Shown: positions 1 to 7,629 of the stretch, in pieces
Layout of the letters: each line of letters begins with the position of its first letter
Numbering within the stretch: position 1 is the stretch's first letter
Assembly: GCA_051648405.1 (NCBI GenBank)
Contig: JBOFFC010000134.1
Location: forward strand, 1 to 64,000
Origin: JBOFFC01 sp051648405
GTDB lineage: Bacteria > Planctomycetota > Planctomycetia > Pirellulales > Lacipirellulaceae
Length of the DNA: 64,000 bases
Direction: 5' to 3'
The notes under the pieces: generated by a model
What the model was told of the DNA's origin: nothing
Seen by the model: the letters and a program-made list of their open reading frames with translations, nothing else
Databases searched by the model: none
Position numbers and translations under genes: made by a program

Positions 1-51
1 TGCGGAATCCAAGGCTTCATTCCGCATTCCGAATTCCGACTTCCGCACTCG
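1..51. repeat. GGAAT-rich hairpin arm inside hisF
   Basis: The stretch contains TGCGGAAT at 1-8 and its complement ATTCCGCA at 19-26, then two more degenerate units (ATTCCGAATTCCGACTTCCG). On the coding strand it reads in frame within hisF. A closely related arm, sharing AGTCGGAATTCGG, lies between thiS and thiG at 5231-5268. The element probably continues beyond position 1. Confidence 0.7.
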
Positions 52-447
52 CTTGGGGTCGATGTTAACGACCGTCGCGCAGGCCCCGAACGCGCGGCTC
101 ACCTCGGTGATCAGCCCCGGGTTGCGGACCGCGGCCGAGTTGATGCTGACCTTCTCGGCGCCGGCCTGGATCAGGCGCCGGGCGTCGTCGAGCGTGCGGA
201 TCCCCCCGCCGACGGTGAGCGGCATGAAGCACTCTTCGGCCACGCGGCGGACCATGTCGGCCGTGATGTCGCGGCTCTCGTGGCTGGCGGTGATGTCGAG
301 GAACACCAGCTCGTCGGCGCCCTCGGCCTCGTAGCGGCGCGCGACCTCGACCGGGTCCCCCGCGTCGCGGAGGTTGACGAAGTTCGTCCCTTTGACGACG
401 CGGCCCCGATCGACGTCGAGGCAGGGGATGACACGGGCGGCGAGCAT
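1..447 (-). CDS. hisF: Imidazole glycerol phosphate synthase, cyclase subunit HisF (C-terminal part outside window)
   Basis: HisF forms the cyclase half of the HisHF complex in cytoplasmic histidine synthesis, making imidazole glycerol phosphate and AICAR from PRFAR and ammonia. The visible 149 residues begin at an ATG with MLAARVIPCLDVDRG, followed by VVKGTNF, LVFLDITAS, TVGGGIRT and KVSINSAAV, all standard HisF barrel motifs including the first catalytic Asp (residue 11). The reading frame stays open to position 1. After DPKRV (about residue 135) the normal sequence should go on with a short strand and a THGG-type loop, but here the frame runs into about 14 residues encoded by a GGAAT-rich repeat arm (see findings). 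No Shine-Dalgarno sequence is visible. Identification is secure; whether the inserted protein is functional cannot be judged. Confidence 0.95.
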   Translation of the reverse strand, partial: MLAARVIPCLDVDRGRVVKGTNFVNLRDAGDPVEVARRYEAEGADELVFLDITASHESRDITADMVRRVAEECFMPLTVGGGIRTLDDARRLIQAGAEKVSINSAAVRNPGLITEVSRAFGACATVVNIDPKRVRKSEFGMRNEALDSA

Positions 448-496
448 GAGGGGGGAGCGAGTGCGAGGGGATTCGAGCCGGCGATCTCGGAGCCGG

Positions 497-850
497 TCAG
501 AGTTCGTCGTCGAGGGGACCCCCAGGAACGTACTCGATCCGGCCGTACATGTCGTCCGGCTCGTAGTTGTCGGCGATCCGCTTGCAGAATCGCACGATCT
601 CGCCGATGTAGACCCAGCGCTTGGCGCCGTACACGATTCCGGCGTGCGGCCCCCCCTCGCTGGCGATACGCAGGAAGTCCTGGTCCTGAGTAACCAGCAC
701 ACGCCCTTCGCGGGTTGCATGCGCTAACTGCACTTCGTCGGGTGCGCTGAGCAGCTCGGCCTCGGTCGAGGTCGTCACGTCGATACCGCGCTTAATCAGC
801 CCATCCGCGACGCTGTGCGGAACGCTTTCATCGAGGTGGAAGCGGATCAC
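497..850 (-). CDS. DUF5615-type PIN-like protein, putative toxin
   Basis: This 117-residue protein starts at a GTG that overlaps the stop codon of the upstream DUF433 gene by four bases (GTGA). It opens with IRFHLDESVPHSVADGL and has LVTQDQDF near residue 70. The early Asp and the later D-x-D-F match the acidic positions of the DUF5615 branch of PIN-like nucleases. In that family the gene is nearly always paired with a DUF433 gene and the pair is thought to act as a toxin-antitoxin system. The toxic role is inferred from family and pairing, not shown by the sequence. A longer reading frame upstream exists but would run through the DUF433 gene in another frame. Confidence 0.85.
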   Translation of the reverse strand: MIRFHLDESVPHSVADGLIKRGIDVTTSTEAELLSAPDEVQLAHATREGRVLVTQDQDFLRIASEGGPHAGIVYGAKRWVYIGEIVRFCKRIADNYEPDDMYGRIEYVPGGPLDDEL

Positions 851-1173
851 GGTCCGCGCCTTGTCTTCTCGGCACGGACTTGGTCGAAGAGACTCGGGCC
901 GCTCTCCCGCATCATCTTCTCGACGAACGCGTCCGCCTCCTTCATCTGCTGCTCGATCTCTTCGCGGTGGTCCCAGTAGTAGGCCATCGCCCCGTAGACG
1001 TCGGCCAGCGACAGGTGGGGATACGCGTGCAGCACCTGGTCGGGGGTCTCGCCGAAGTGCTCGACGTGGGTCGCCACGTCCCACACGCGCACGCGCGTGC
1101 CGGCGACGCACGGCTTGCCGCCGCACTTGTCGGGGTGACTATCGACGTGGGGGGCGAGGAGGGTCGGTTCCAT
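847..1173 (-). CDS. DUF433 family protein, putative antitoxin
   Basis: A 108-residue protein with the DUF433 signature CGGKPCVAGTRVRVWDV at residues 17-33, followed by helices containing HLSLADVYGAMAYYW that resemble the family's helix-turn-helix-like half. DUF433 proteins are small cytoplasmic proteins regarded as antitoxins of DUF5615 partners, and here the two genes are translationally coupled by a four-base overlap. The charged tail EEIEQQMKEADAFVEKMM probably binds the partner. The ATG start follows a non-coding gap of about 100 bases containing TAGGGGC-type sequence on the coding strand. Confidence is high for the family and moderate for the function. Confidence 0.85.
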   Translation of the reverse strand: MEPTLLAPHVDSHPDKCGGKPCVAGTRVRVWDVATHVEHFGETPDQVLHAYPHLSLADVYGAMAYYWDHREEIEQQMKEADAFVEKMMRESGPSLFDQVRAEKTRRGP

Positions 1174-1271
1174 GCCCCTAGCTTACCCACTAGGCCTTTT
1201 GGGTAGATAGGCTTGTTGGACGGCCCCCCCGGGTCGTGGTTCGTGGGTTCAACATCGCAACAGCCACCGAC

Positions 1272-1925
1272 TCAGCGACGCCGAAGACGTGGCACGGCCA
1301 CTGCCACTCCCGCCGCAAGCATCGCCACTCCCGCCGGCTCCGGTACGGGCAGCACCTCCACGCTCGATATCGACACGCCGACCCCCGAGACGCTCACCCC
1401 CGGCGCGAACGCCATCGCATGGAACGTGTAGGTCCCCGGCGTGTTGAGGTTCCACAGCGGGCTGGTGAAGAGCGACGGCGGGATCACGATCTGGTCGATC
1501 GCGGCCGAGAGCGGGCCGAAGTACGTCGCGTCGAAAACACTGTCGCCGCCGAGGTCGAGGTCGATGTACCCGTAGTCCCCAGGCGGGATTACGAGCGTCG
1601 GAGGCGAGTTGAAGGGGGTGTAGGGGATCACCGCGCTGGACCCGGCAAGGATCGAAGGGACCGGAGGAATCCCTACCACCAAGGTCCCAAGGACCGGATT
1701 CGAGATCAGCGGCGTGGGATCGATGACGTCGCCGATCTGGTCGCCGTCGCCGTCGGCCTGGTTATTGGCGACCCCTGGCGCGTTGTCCACGAGGTTCGGA
1801 CTCGAGTCGCCGTCGGTGTCGATCGTCCCGCGGAGGGCCCAGGGGACTATCACTTGGGCGCGGCTTTCCAAGCAGAAAAGAAGGGCGGTAGCCATGAAAA
1901 AGGCTACCTGGTCGGTGCGGTTCAT
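1272..1925 (-). CDS. Exported PEP-CTERM protein with a thrombospondin-3-like calcium motif
   Basis: The 217-residue product has an N-terminal signal peptide (residues 1-23, core VAFFMATALLFCL). It then carries an Asp-rich DTDGDSSPNLVDNAP segment and a second DGDGDQIGDVIDP segment, which resemble thrombospondin type 3 or calcium-binding repeats. The C terminus has VPEPAGVAMLAAGVAVAV followed by PRLRRR: a VPEP motif, a hydrophobic helix and a basic end, which is the PEP-CTERM sorting signal. Such proteins are handed to exosortase and processed at the envelope. No exosortase gene is in the window. The middle region is not recognised. The ATG start is chosen because it immediately precedes the signal peptide. 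Confidence 0.85.
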   Translation of the reverse strand: MNRTDQVAFFMATALLFCLESRAQVIVPWALRGTIDTDGDSSPNLVDNAPGVANNQADGDGDQIGDVIDPTPLISNPVLGTLVVGIPPVPSILAGSSAVIPYTPFNSPPTLVIPPGDYGYIDLDLGGDSVFDATYFGPLSAAIDQIVIPPSLFTSPLWNLNTPGTYTFHAMAFAPGVSVSGVGVSISSVEVLPVPEPAGVAMLAAGVAVAVPRLRRR

Positions 1926-1980
1926 TAGCGGCGCCTTCGAGGGTCGCGAGAAGAGGTCGGCCTACGGCCGTGGACACGCT

Positions 1981-4116
1981 TCAGGCTAATCCCCCCCTCG
2001 GGGGACGCAACCCTGGCGGATTTACCCCGACTTTCCATCCTTCACCCCGCCGGCACGCCGGCAGGCTCGCCAGGAACAGCCGGCCGTAGGCCTTCGTCTC
2101 CACTCGTGGGTCGAGCACCACCACCTTGCCCGTGTCGCGGGCCGTGCGGATCAGCCGGCCAAAGCCCTGCTTGAACTTCAGCACCGCCTCGGGGAGCTGG
2201 TAGTCGGCGAACGGGTTGCCGCCGCCGGCGCGGATCGCCTCGAGGCGGGCCTCCAGCAGCGGCTTGTCAGGAACACTGAACGGCAGCCGGGTGATCACCA
2301 CGAGCTGGAGCGCGTCCCCCGGCACATCGACCCCCTGCCAGAAGCTGTCGGTCCCGAACAGCACGCTGCGCGGCTCGGCCTTCAGGCGCTCGACGAGCTG
2401 CGTGCGCGGCGTGCCGTCGGCCTGCGACAGCAGGTTCAGGTTCCACGAGGCGAGCCACGGCGTGAGGGCGGTCGCCGTGCGGCGCAGCGCGTCGTAGCTG
2501 GTGAACAGCACCAGGGCCCGGCCGTCGGACTCCGCCAGGTAGTGCTTCAACCGCTCGGCCACGGCACGGTCGTACGCGGCGCGGTCGCCCGTAGGGTCGG
2601 GCATGTCGGCCGTTGTGACGAGCGTCGCTTGGCGGGCGTAGTCGAACGGGCTACCGAGGCGCAGCGTCTCGCACTTCGTGAGGCCGATCCGCGTGCGGAA
2701 GAACTCGAATGCAGGGTCTGACGCGGCGCGCCTGGAACGCGGCGAGATTGAAACCGGCTCGCTCTTGGATGCGGCCTCGGCGCCAACGGTCAGCGTCGCG
2801 CTCGTGAGGATCACCGCCTTGGCGCGCTCGAACAGCCCCTCGCGCAGCGCCGGGCCGATGTCGAGCGGCGCGGCGCCGAGCTGCACGCGCGGCGTCCCGC
2901 GGCGCGAGGAGTGCGATTCGACCCAGTAGACACTCGCGTTGTCCTGCTGGGTGCGCCACGACTCGACGGCGCCGGCGAGCCCCAACAGTCGGTCGTGCGC
3001 GGCGGTGAAATCCTGCCGCTCGACCTCGTTGTCGAGGCCGTCGCCGGCGCGCTTGACTTTGCTGGCCAGCAGCACCAGCTCGGTGGCGAGCTCGGGGGTC
3101 GCCAGGCCCGGCTCGCGGACGCGGCCGTTGTCGCCGCCGCGCGTCGCGCTCCACTCCCACAGGTCGGCGAAGAACCCGTCGGCCGCGTAGCGGCAGCGAT
3201 CGACTTGCTGCATCGCGTCCCGGAACGCGTGGCCGACAAGGAGCCCCTTCTGCGTCCGGTCGTTGTAGAGCCGCGCGAGGACGTGCTCGACCTGCCCGGT
3301 CGAAACCTGCAGGCCCAAGTGGTCCCCCGCGACCCCTTCGATCGTGTGCGCCTCGTCAACAATCACCACGTCGTAGTCGGGGAGCAGGCTGACCCCTTGG
3401 CGCCGCAGGGCGATGTCGCTGAACAGCAGGGCGTGGTTCACGACCAGCACCTGGGCGTTCTGCATGCGCCGCCGCGCGGCGTAGTAGAAGCACTTGCCGT
3501 GCGTCGGGCACTTGCGGCCGAGGCAGTTGCCGCTGTCGCTGGCGACCTCGTCCCAAACGGCGCGGTCGGGCTCGCGCGCCAGGTCGGCGAGCGAGCCATC
3601 GTGCGTCTCGGCGCCCCAACGCTTGAGGTCGCGGAGCTCGGCCGTCTGCTCGTCGCGGTCGAACAGGCTCGCCGCGCGGGCCATCGCCGCGTCGAGGCGG
3701 CGCAGGCTGACGTAGTTGCGACGCCCCTTCACGAGCACGGCGCTGAACTCGCGTGGGATCACCGAGTTGAGGAGCGGCAAGTCCTTGGCCAGCAACTGCT
3801 CCTGCAGCGCGATCGTGTGGGTGCTGACGACGACCCGCGGAGAGCGCTTTGGCGGCGCGGGGGGCGCTTCGCCTGTTGGCGTGCCCGACGCCGGTGCAGG
3901 CGCCCCTTCGCCCGCGGTGGCGTGGAGGATCGCCGGCACGAGGTACGCGAAGCTCTTGCCGACGCCGGTCCCCGCCTCGACCAGCAGCCGCCCACCCCCG
4001 GCGAGCGTGCGCTCGACGGCGGCCGCCATCGCGAGCTGCTCCGGCCGGTGCTCGTAGTGCGTGAGCCGACGCGCGATCGACCCGTTGGGGCCCAAGATGT
4101 CGGCGGCGGTCAGCAC
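1981..4116 (-). CDS. dinG: DinG/Rad3-like ATP-dependent DNA helicase
   Basis: This 711-residue superfamily 2 helicase begins at a GTG (VLTAADILGPNG). Walker A is AGTGVGKS at residues 48-55, the DEAH box VIVDEAH lies at 251-257, and motif VI-like QGFGRLIRT is near the C terminus. A cysteine cluster C198-x4-C203-x5-C209 matches the iron-sulfur domain of the DinG/XPD group. However, the usual first cysteine in the KGRxNYLC motif is replaced (KGRRNYVSL, residues 130-138), so only three of four ligands are evident. A Pro/Ala-rich insert lies near residues 72-92. The role is unwinding of DNA such as R-loop or damaged templates. A longer frame extends upstream but overlaps the small gene at 4164-4388 and shows no family similarity. 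Confidence 0.9.
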   Translation of the reverse strand: MLTAADILGPNGSIARRLTHYEHRPEQLAMAAAVERTLAGGGRLLVEAGTGVGKSFAYLVPAILHATAGEGAPAPASGTPTGEAPPAPPKRSPRVVVSTHTIALQEQLLAKDLPLLNSVIPREFSAVLVKGRRNYVSLRRLDAAMARAASLFDRDEQTAELRDLKRWGAETHDGSLADLAREPDRAVWDEVASDSGNCLGRKCPTHGKCFYYAARRRMQNAQVLVVNHALLFSDIALRRQGVSLLPDYDVVIVDEAHTIEGVAGDHLGLQVSTGQVEHVLARLYNDRTQKGLLVGHAFRDAMQQVDRCRYAADGFFADLWEWSATRGGDNGRVREPGLATPELATELVLLASKVKRAGDGLDNEVERQDFTAAHDRLLGLAGAVESWRTQQDNASVYWVESHSSRRGTPRVQLGAAPLDIGPALREGLFERAKAVILTSATLTVGAEAASKSEPVSISPRSRRAASDPAFEFFRTRIGLTKCETLRLGSPFDYARQATLVTTADMPDPTGDRAAYDRAVAERLKHYLAESDGRALVLFTSYDALRRTATALTPWLASWNLNLLSQADGTPRTQLVERLKAEPRSVLFGTDSFWQGVDVPGDALQLVVITRLPFSVPDKPLLEARLEAIRAGGGNPFADYQLPEAVLKFKQGFGRLIRTARDTGKVVVLDPRVETKAYGRLFLASLPACRRGEGWKVGVNPPGLRPPRGGLA

Positions 4117-4163
4117 GTGCGTCCTTTGCGTGGGGGTCGTTCGTCCGTGACAAACTTGGGCTG

Positions 4164-4388
4164 CTACCTGCGCAGAGGCGCCAGGCGACGGTGGAACTCG
4201 ACGAGGCCGCTCGTTGTCGACTCGCCTGAGCGAGGGTCGGCCAGAGCCAATACGCTCGCAAAAGCTGCCAGGTGCTCCGCGGAGGTCAGCGCCGCTTGTT
4301 CCGATCGGCGAATCGCGTCGAGCTGCGGACCGACGCGGGTCCAACGGGCGAAGTATTCCTCAGGCGTTTCGTAGGCGTCTAGCGGCAT
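4164..4388 (-). CDS. Small conserved-looking protein of unknown function
   Basis: A 74-residue soluble, helix-rich protein starting MPLDAYETPEEYFARW. It sits between dinG and thiG on the same strand, 8 bases downstream of the thiG stop and 47 bases before the dinG start. Amphipathic helices are predicted around residues 10-30 and 35-50, with no signal peptide and no cysteines. I do not recognise a family. Tight spacing to thiG suggests cotranscription, which says little about function. It could be a spurious frame, but its codon use and position favour a real gene. Confidence 0.55.
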   Translation of the reverse strand: MPLDAYETPEEYFARWTRVGPQLDAIRRSEQAALTSAEHLAAFASVLALADPRSGESTTSGLVEFHRRLAPLRR

Positions 4389-4396
4389 GGTGGCTC

Positions 4397-5221
4397 TTAT
4401 CCCGGTGGTTGCCAGGTGATGACTCCCTCGTCGGGGCTGCTGGCCGAGGCGTAGAGCCGTTTGGGGATCCGCCCCGCGAGCCAGCCCAAGCGCCCCGCGA
4501 CACACGCGTGGCGCATGGCGACCGCCATCCGGACCGGGTCCTTAGCGTGCGCGATTGCCGTGTTGAGCAGAACGCCATCGACCCCCAGCTCCATCGCCGC
4601 GGTCACGTCGGCGGCGCCGCCGACCCCCGCATCGACGATCACCGGGTAGTGCGGGTCGTCTTCCTTCAGGTACTCCAGGCAGATCCGCAGGTTGTTCGGG
4701 TTCAGCACCCCCTGCCCCGAGCCGATCGGGCTGCCGGCCGGCATGACGCTCGTGGCGCCGGCCCCCTTCAGACGCTTGGCGAGCACCGGGTCGTCGCTCG
4801 AGTAGACGAGCACCTGGAAGCCGTCCTTCACGAGCTGCTCGGTCGCCCGGAGCGTCTCGATCGGGTCGGGGAGGAGCGTCCGCTTGTCCGCCAGGCACTC
4901 GAGCTTCACCCAATCGGCCCCCGAGTTCTCGAGCCCCAGCAGTAGCTCGCGCCCCAGTCGCGCCACGCGCACGGCGTCGTCGGCGCTGAAGCACCCCGCA
5001 GTATTCGGAAGGATCGTGTACCGCGTAGGGTCGACGAAATCGACCAAACTCCGCCCCTGGGCGTCGAGCAGCCGCTCGCGGCGCACGGCGACCGTCACGC
5101 AGTCGGCGCCCGAGTGCTCGAGCGCCTCGCGCATCAGCTCGAACGTCGCGTACTTGCCCGTGCCGACGATCAGCCGACTGTGCAGGTCGTGCGAGCCGAT
5201 GCGGAGCGGGGTGGGTTCCAT
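4397..5221 (-). CDS. thiG: Thiazole synthase ThiG
   Basis: ThiG makes the thiazole phosphate ring of thiamine from deoxyxylulose 5-phosphate, dehydroglycine and sulfur carried by ThiS. The 274 residues show the family start IGSHDLHSRLIVGTGKY, the Schiff-base lysine in WVKLECLAD (about K106), VMPAGSPIGSGQG in the phosphate-binding region and VIVDAGVGGAADVTAAMELG near residue 200. Length is normal. thiS lies directly upstream on the same strand, 73 bases away, so the two probably form one transcript. The gap holds a GGAAT repeat arm (5231-5268) that ends nine bases before the ATG, and no Shine-Dalgarno sequence is seen. Confidence 0.97.
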   Translation of the reverse strand: MEPTPLRIGSHDLHSRLIVGTGKYATFELMREALEHSGADCVTVAVRRERLLDAQGRSLVDFVDPTRYTILPNTAGCFSADDAVRVARLGRELLLGLENSGADWVKLECLADKRTLLPDPIETLRATEQLVKDGFQVLVYSSDDPVLAKRLKGAGATSVMPAGSPIGSGQGVLNPNNLRICLEYLKEDDPHYPVIVDAGVGGAADVTAAMELGVDGVLLNTAIAHAKDPVRMAVAMRHACVAGRLGWLAGRIPKRLYASASSPDEGVITWQPPG

Positions 5222-5230
5222 CGGGCGGGG

Positions 5231-5268
5231 TTCGGAATGCGGGAGTCGGAATTCGGGGTGCGGAATCG
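5231..5268. repeat. GGAAT-rich repeat arm between thiS and thiG
   Basis: Degenerate units such as TTCGGAATGCGG and AGTCGGAATTCGG are strung together just upstream of thiG. The 13-base unit AGTCGGAATTCGG is identical to one in the hisF insertion at the start of the window. Only one arm is present here, so no long hairpin forms. Confidence 0.7.
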
Positions 5269-5294
5269 GCCTGATCCGCGCGGGCTCGCCGGCG

Positions 5295-5495
5295 CTATCC
5301 GCCCCCGACGAGCGTCACCACCTCGAGTCGGTCCCCTTCGGCGAGCGTCGTCTGCGCGTGGTCTGCGCGGGGGACGACCTCCAAGTTCCGCTCGACCGCC
5401 ACGTGCTTCACGCGGACGTCCAGCAACTCGAGCAGCCCCGCGACGGTCGTCCCGTCGGGGGCCTCACGCGGTTCGCCGTTGACGTGGAGGAGCAT
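5295..5495 (-). CDS. thiS: Sulfur carrier protein ThiS
   Basis: ThiS is a ubiquitin-fold protein whose C-terminal glycine is thiocarboxylated and donates sulfur to ThiG. The 66-residue sequence begins MLLHVNGEPREAPDG, has the typical TVAGLLELL helix and HVAVERNLEVVPR strand, and ends VTLVGGG, supplying the essential Gly-Gly terminus (with one extra Gly). It precedes thiG in the same direction. A separate ThiF or ThiE is not in the window. The ATG is followed upstream by a purine-rich inverted repeat (5502-5652) that begins seven bases before the start codon. Confidence 0.95.
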   Translation of the reverse strand: MLLHVNGEPREAPDGTTVAGLLELLDVRVKHVAVERNLEVVPRADHAQTTLAEGDRLEVVTLVGGG

Positions 5496-5501
5496 CGTGG
5501 G

Positions 5502-5652
5502 GGAGAGGATTGAGGCGAGAGGATAGAGGCGAGAGGGATCAGCGATAGGGGAGATGAGAGATGGCAGATGATCGAGGTTTCAGGCGAACAATCGCGAAGC
5601 GGTTCACCGTCTCTAGCATCTAACCTCTTACCTCTACCCTCTCTCCTCTGTC
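5502..5652. repeat. Inverted repeat of GAGAGG(A/G)TAGAGG units upstream of thiS
   Basis: The left arm (5502-5540) contains GAGAGGATAGAGGCGAGAGG. The right arm (5618-5652) contains, on the other strand, GAGAGGGTAGAGGTAAGAGG, matching at 17 of 20 positions. The pair encloses about 75 bases with no reading frame. The element occupies nearly the entire gap between thiS and the next gene. A solo arm of the same family lies at 46892-46930. Confidence 0.7.
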
Positions 5653-5662
5653 GCCAGCCCCC

Positions 5663-6211
5663 TCACTGATCGCGAACGAACTCGTTCCGCAGCGGGGTCC
5701 TTGCTAGCGGGATGAAGGTGCCGACTTGGGGCTTCCCCGAGGCGTGCATCGACGGGTTCCACGGCAGGCCGTAGACGGCGAGTTGACCGGTGGTCGCCTC
5801 GACGACGTAGACGACGCTCTGACCCAGTTGCTGACCCCCGCCGCCGACGTTCCGCAGGTTGCGAGCCATCCCCGGGACCATCAGGTACTTGGGGTTCTTG
5901 ACGCCGGCGCCGGCGAAATCGGCGGCGACGTTGTACTGGTACATGGCGCTGAAGCCGGGGCGCCGCTCGTTGACGACGGTCGCCTTGAGGTCCCCCGTGA
6001 GGAAGTCGAGGAAGAAGAACGCTTCGATCCCCTCGTCAAGAATCCCCGTGGCGACAACAAAGTTGTCGTGCGCCTGCGTCGCCGAGGCGGAGACCTCGAT
6101 CGGCGGCAGCAAGCCGTCACTCGTCGGCCGGAGTGGCGTGCCGAGGAGCACTCCCACAGCGACCCCTGCGATGCCGCACGCGGCCAGCGGCGCGAGCCTT
6201 CGAGCCCCCAT
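5663..6211 (-). CDS. Membrane-anchored or exported conserved protein of unknown function
   Basis: The 182-residue protein starts MGARRLAPLAACGIAGVAVGVLLG, a basic end followed by a single hydrophobic segment (residues 8-25) that is a signal anchor or signal peptide. The rest is soluble and contains FFFLDFLTGDLKATVV, GFSAMYQYNVAADF, YLMVPG and VVYVVEATTGQLAVYGLPW. The repeated pattern of a hydrophobic strand followed by TG-x-L suggests a beta-propeller-like or beta-sheet fold. I do not recognise a named family. The ATG chosen precedes the signal segment; an upstream in-frame start would add an unlikely charged stretch. Confidence 0.7.
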   Translation of the reverse strand: MGARRLAPLAACGIAGVAVGVLLGTPLRPTSDGLLPPIEVSASATQAHDNFVVATGILDEGIEAFFFLDFLTGDLKATVVNERRPGFSAMYQYNVAADFAGAGVKNPKYLMVPGMARNLRNVGGGGQQLGQSVVYVVEATTGQLAVYGLPWNPSMHASGKPQVGTFIPLARTPLRNEFVRDQ

Positions 6212-6340
6212 CGTGTCCTCCTCGACCCGACCGTGGCGAGAACGGTCGGCAGCGCCGCCGACCACAAGCCTTCATCTTAACGGCCGACCAACGAAATGGG
6301 ATAGACGACGCGGCCCCGGCAGCGTCGGACCGAGCCGCGA

Positions 6341-7069
6341 TTACTCGCGGCTGCTGCTCCCCGCGAGTTGCGACACGTAGTACAGCACCATCATAACCGA
6401 CTGCGCCGTGCCGGCGACGTAGGTCCAAGCGGCCGCGTCGAGCACGCCGTTGACGTGCTGCATCCCGTTCGCGGGGACGATGCCGAACTCGACAAGCTGC
6501 CGCTTGGCGCGGTTGCTGGCGTCGAACTCGACGGGGAGGTTAACCAACTGGAACACGGCGACCATGCTGAACGCGACGACTCCAGCGACCAGCAGGAGAA
6601 CGCCGAGCGGCGAGACGCTCATGAGCAAACCACCGGCCATGATCATCATGATCCCGGCGCTGCCACCGAAGTTCGCCAGCGGGACCGCCATGTTGCGGAT
6701 CACCAGCGGGGCGTAGTTCGTCGCGTCTTGCAGGGCGTGGCCCGCCTCGTGGGCGGCGATCCCGACCGCCGCCATCGTCCGGTGGCCGTAGACCCCTTCG
6801 CTAAGGCGCAGGACCTTCGCCCGCGGGTCGTAGTGGTCGGTCAAGGTTCCGGCGATCGACTCGACGCGGACTTCGGTCAGCCCCGCCGAGTCGAGCAGCA
6901 GCCGGGCAGCGGCGGCGCCGGTCAGGTTCGCGCCGACCTGCGACGCGCGGGCGTACTGCGATTGGACCCGCCGCTGCGCCCACAGGGCGAGCAGCACGGC
7001 GGGGGCCATGAACAGCAAATAAGCGAGCATCGGGGCAACCGGGGCCGCGGGTGGGGGGAACCTCTTCAC
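6341..7069 (-). CDS. YugP-like membrane zinc metallopeptidase
   Basis: This is a protein of up to 242 residues of the zinc-dependent YugP family. It has an N-terminal transmembrane helix (MLAYLLFMAPAVLLALWAQ), then RVQSQYARASQVGANLTGAAAA, and the zinc site AAHEAGHALQDATNYAPL (HExxH-like HEAGH near residue 105). Two or three further membrane helices follow (GIMMIMAGGLLM, LGVLLLVAGVVAFSMVAVF), then NLPVEFDASNRAKRQL. The family is thought to be an integral membrane protease, with substrates unknown. The listed start is GTG; the internal ATG of MLAYLLF (position 7030) matches relatives equally well. It is probably monocistronic. Confidence 0.9.
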   Translation of the reverse strand: MKRFPPPAAPVAPMLAYLLFMAPAVLLALWAQRRVQSQYARASQVGANLTGAAAARLLLDSAGLTEVRVESIAGTLTDHYDPRAKVLRLSEGVYGHRTMAAVGIAAHEAGHALQDATNYAPLVIRNMAVPLANFGGSAGIMMIMAGGLLMSVSPLGVLLLVAGVVAFSMVAVFQLVNLPVEFDASNRAKRQLVEFGIVPANGMQHVNGVLDAAAWTYVAGTAQSVMMVLYYVSQLAGSSSRE

Positions 7070-7176
7070 GGCAGTCTACGCAATTCGGCGTCGCCGGGTT
7101 CACGAGGCGGCTCCGCTCCCGAGCCTAGCGACCAGGTCCGCCTTGATTGCGTCAGCGCGAGCCGCGCGGGCTCGGG

Positions 7177-7611
7177 CTACGTCGCGTTGGGGAGCGCCGG
7201 CTTGGTAGGCGCGGGCGCCGGGGGGGCTTTGGGGTCTGCGTTCAGCGCGGGGTCTTGCCCGCCGGCGGCCCCGGGGACAACCCGCATCAACCCCATCCGC
7301 TGCATGAGCCCCAGCAATTGGTTCCACGAGACACTCTGCTGCGCGGCGGCGTCGATCCGCTGGCCGAGCTGCACGAGGGTCTGCGCGTCGATCGTGTTCG
7401 CCTGCACGTACCCGTGGCTGGGGCCCGCGACCCCCAGCAGGAGCTTGTCACCGGCGAGCTGCGTCATGACGCGCCCCTTCGAATCGACCACCAGCAGTTG
7501 CTCGCAGACGAGCTGCTGCGCGCGGGTCTGCTTCGCCATCTTGTCGCGCAGCGCCGCCCCGAGCGCCAGGAAGAGCAGCGGGTAGACGATCCAGCGTTCG
7601 CGTTCGGTCAT
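7177..7611 (-). CDS. Small membrane-anchored protein of unknown function
   Basis: A 144-residue product with one N-terminal hydrophobic segment (IVYPLLFLALGAAL, residues 8-21). A helical region follows (QQLVCEQLLVVDSKGRVMTQLAGDKLLLGV), then a soluble part with several Gln/Leu-rich helices and a Pro/Ala-rich tail ending APAPTKPALPNAT. The VVDSKGRV element resembles strands seen in planctomycete envelope proteins. The gene lies 18 bases downstream of the lipoprotein gene at 7630-8223 in the same direction, so both are probably cotranscribed. No catalytic motif is evident. Confidence 0.65.
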   Translation of the reverse strand: MTERERWIVYPLLFLALGAALRDKMAKQTRAQQLVCEQLLVVDSKGRVMTQLAGDKLLLGVAGPSHGYVQANTIDAQTLVQLGQRIDAAAQQSVSWNQLLGLMQRMGLMRVVPGAAGGQDPALNADPKAPPAPAPTKPALPNAT

Positions 7612-7629
7612 GTCGGCTTCCCGTCCCGG

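Noticed and set aside
2911..4374. Long open frame of 487 codons on the plus strand
   Set aside because: It is antisense to dinG; the product is compositionally random with no recognised motif. High-GC genes commonly leave the opposite strand open.
7100..7327. 75-codon minus-strand open frame
   Set aside because: Overlaps the gene at 7177-7611 in another frame; Ala/Arg-rich shadow.
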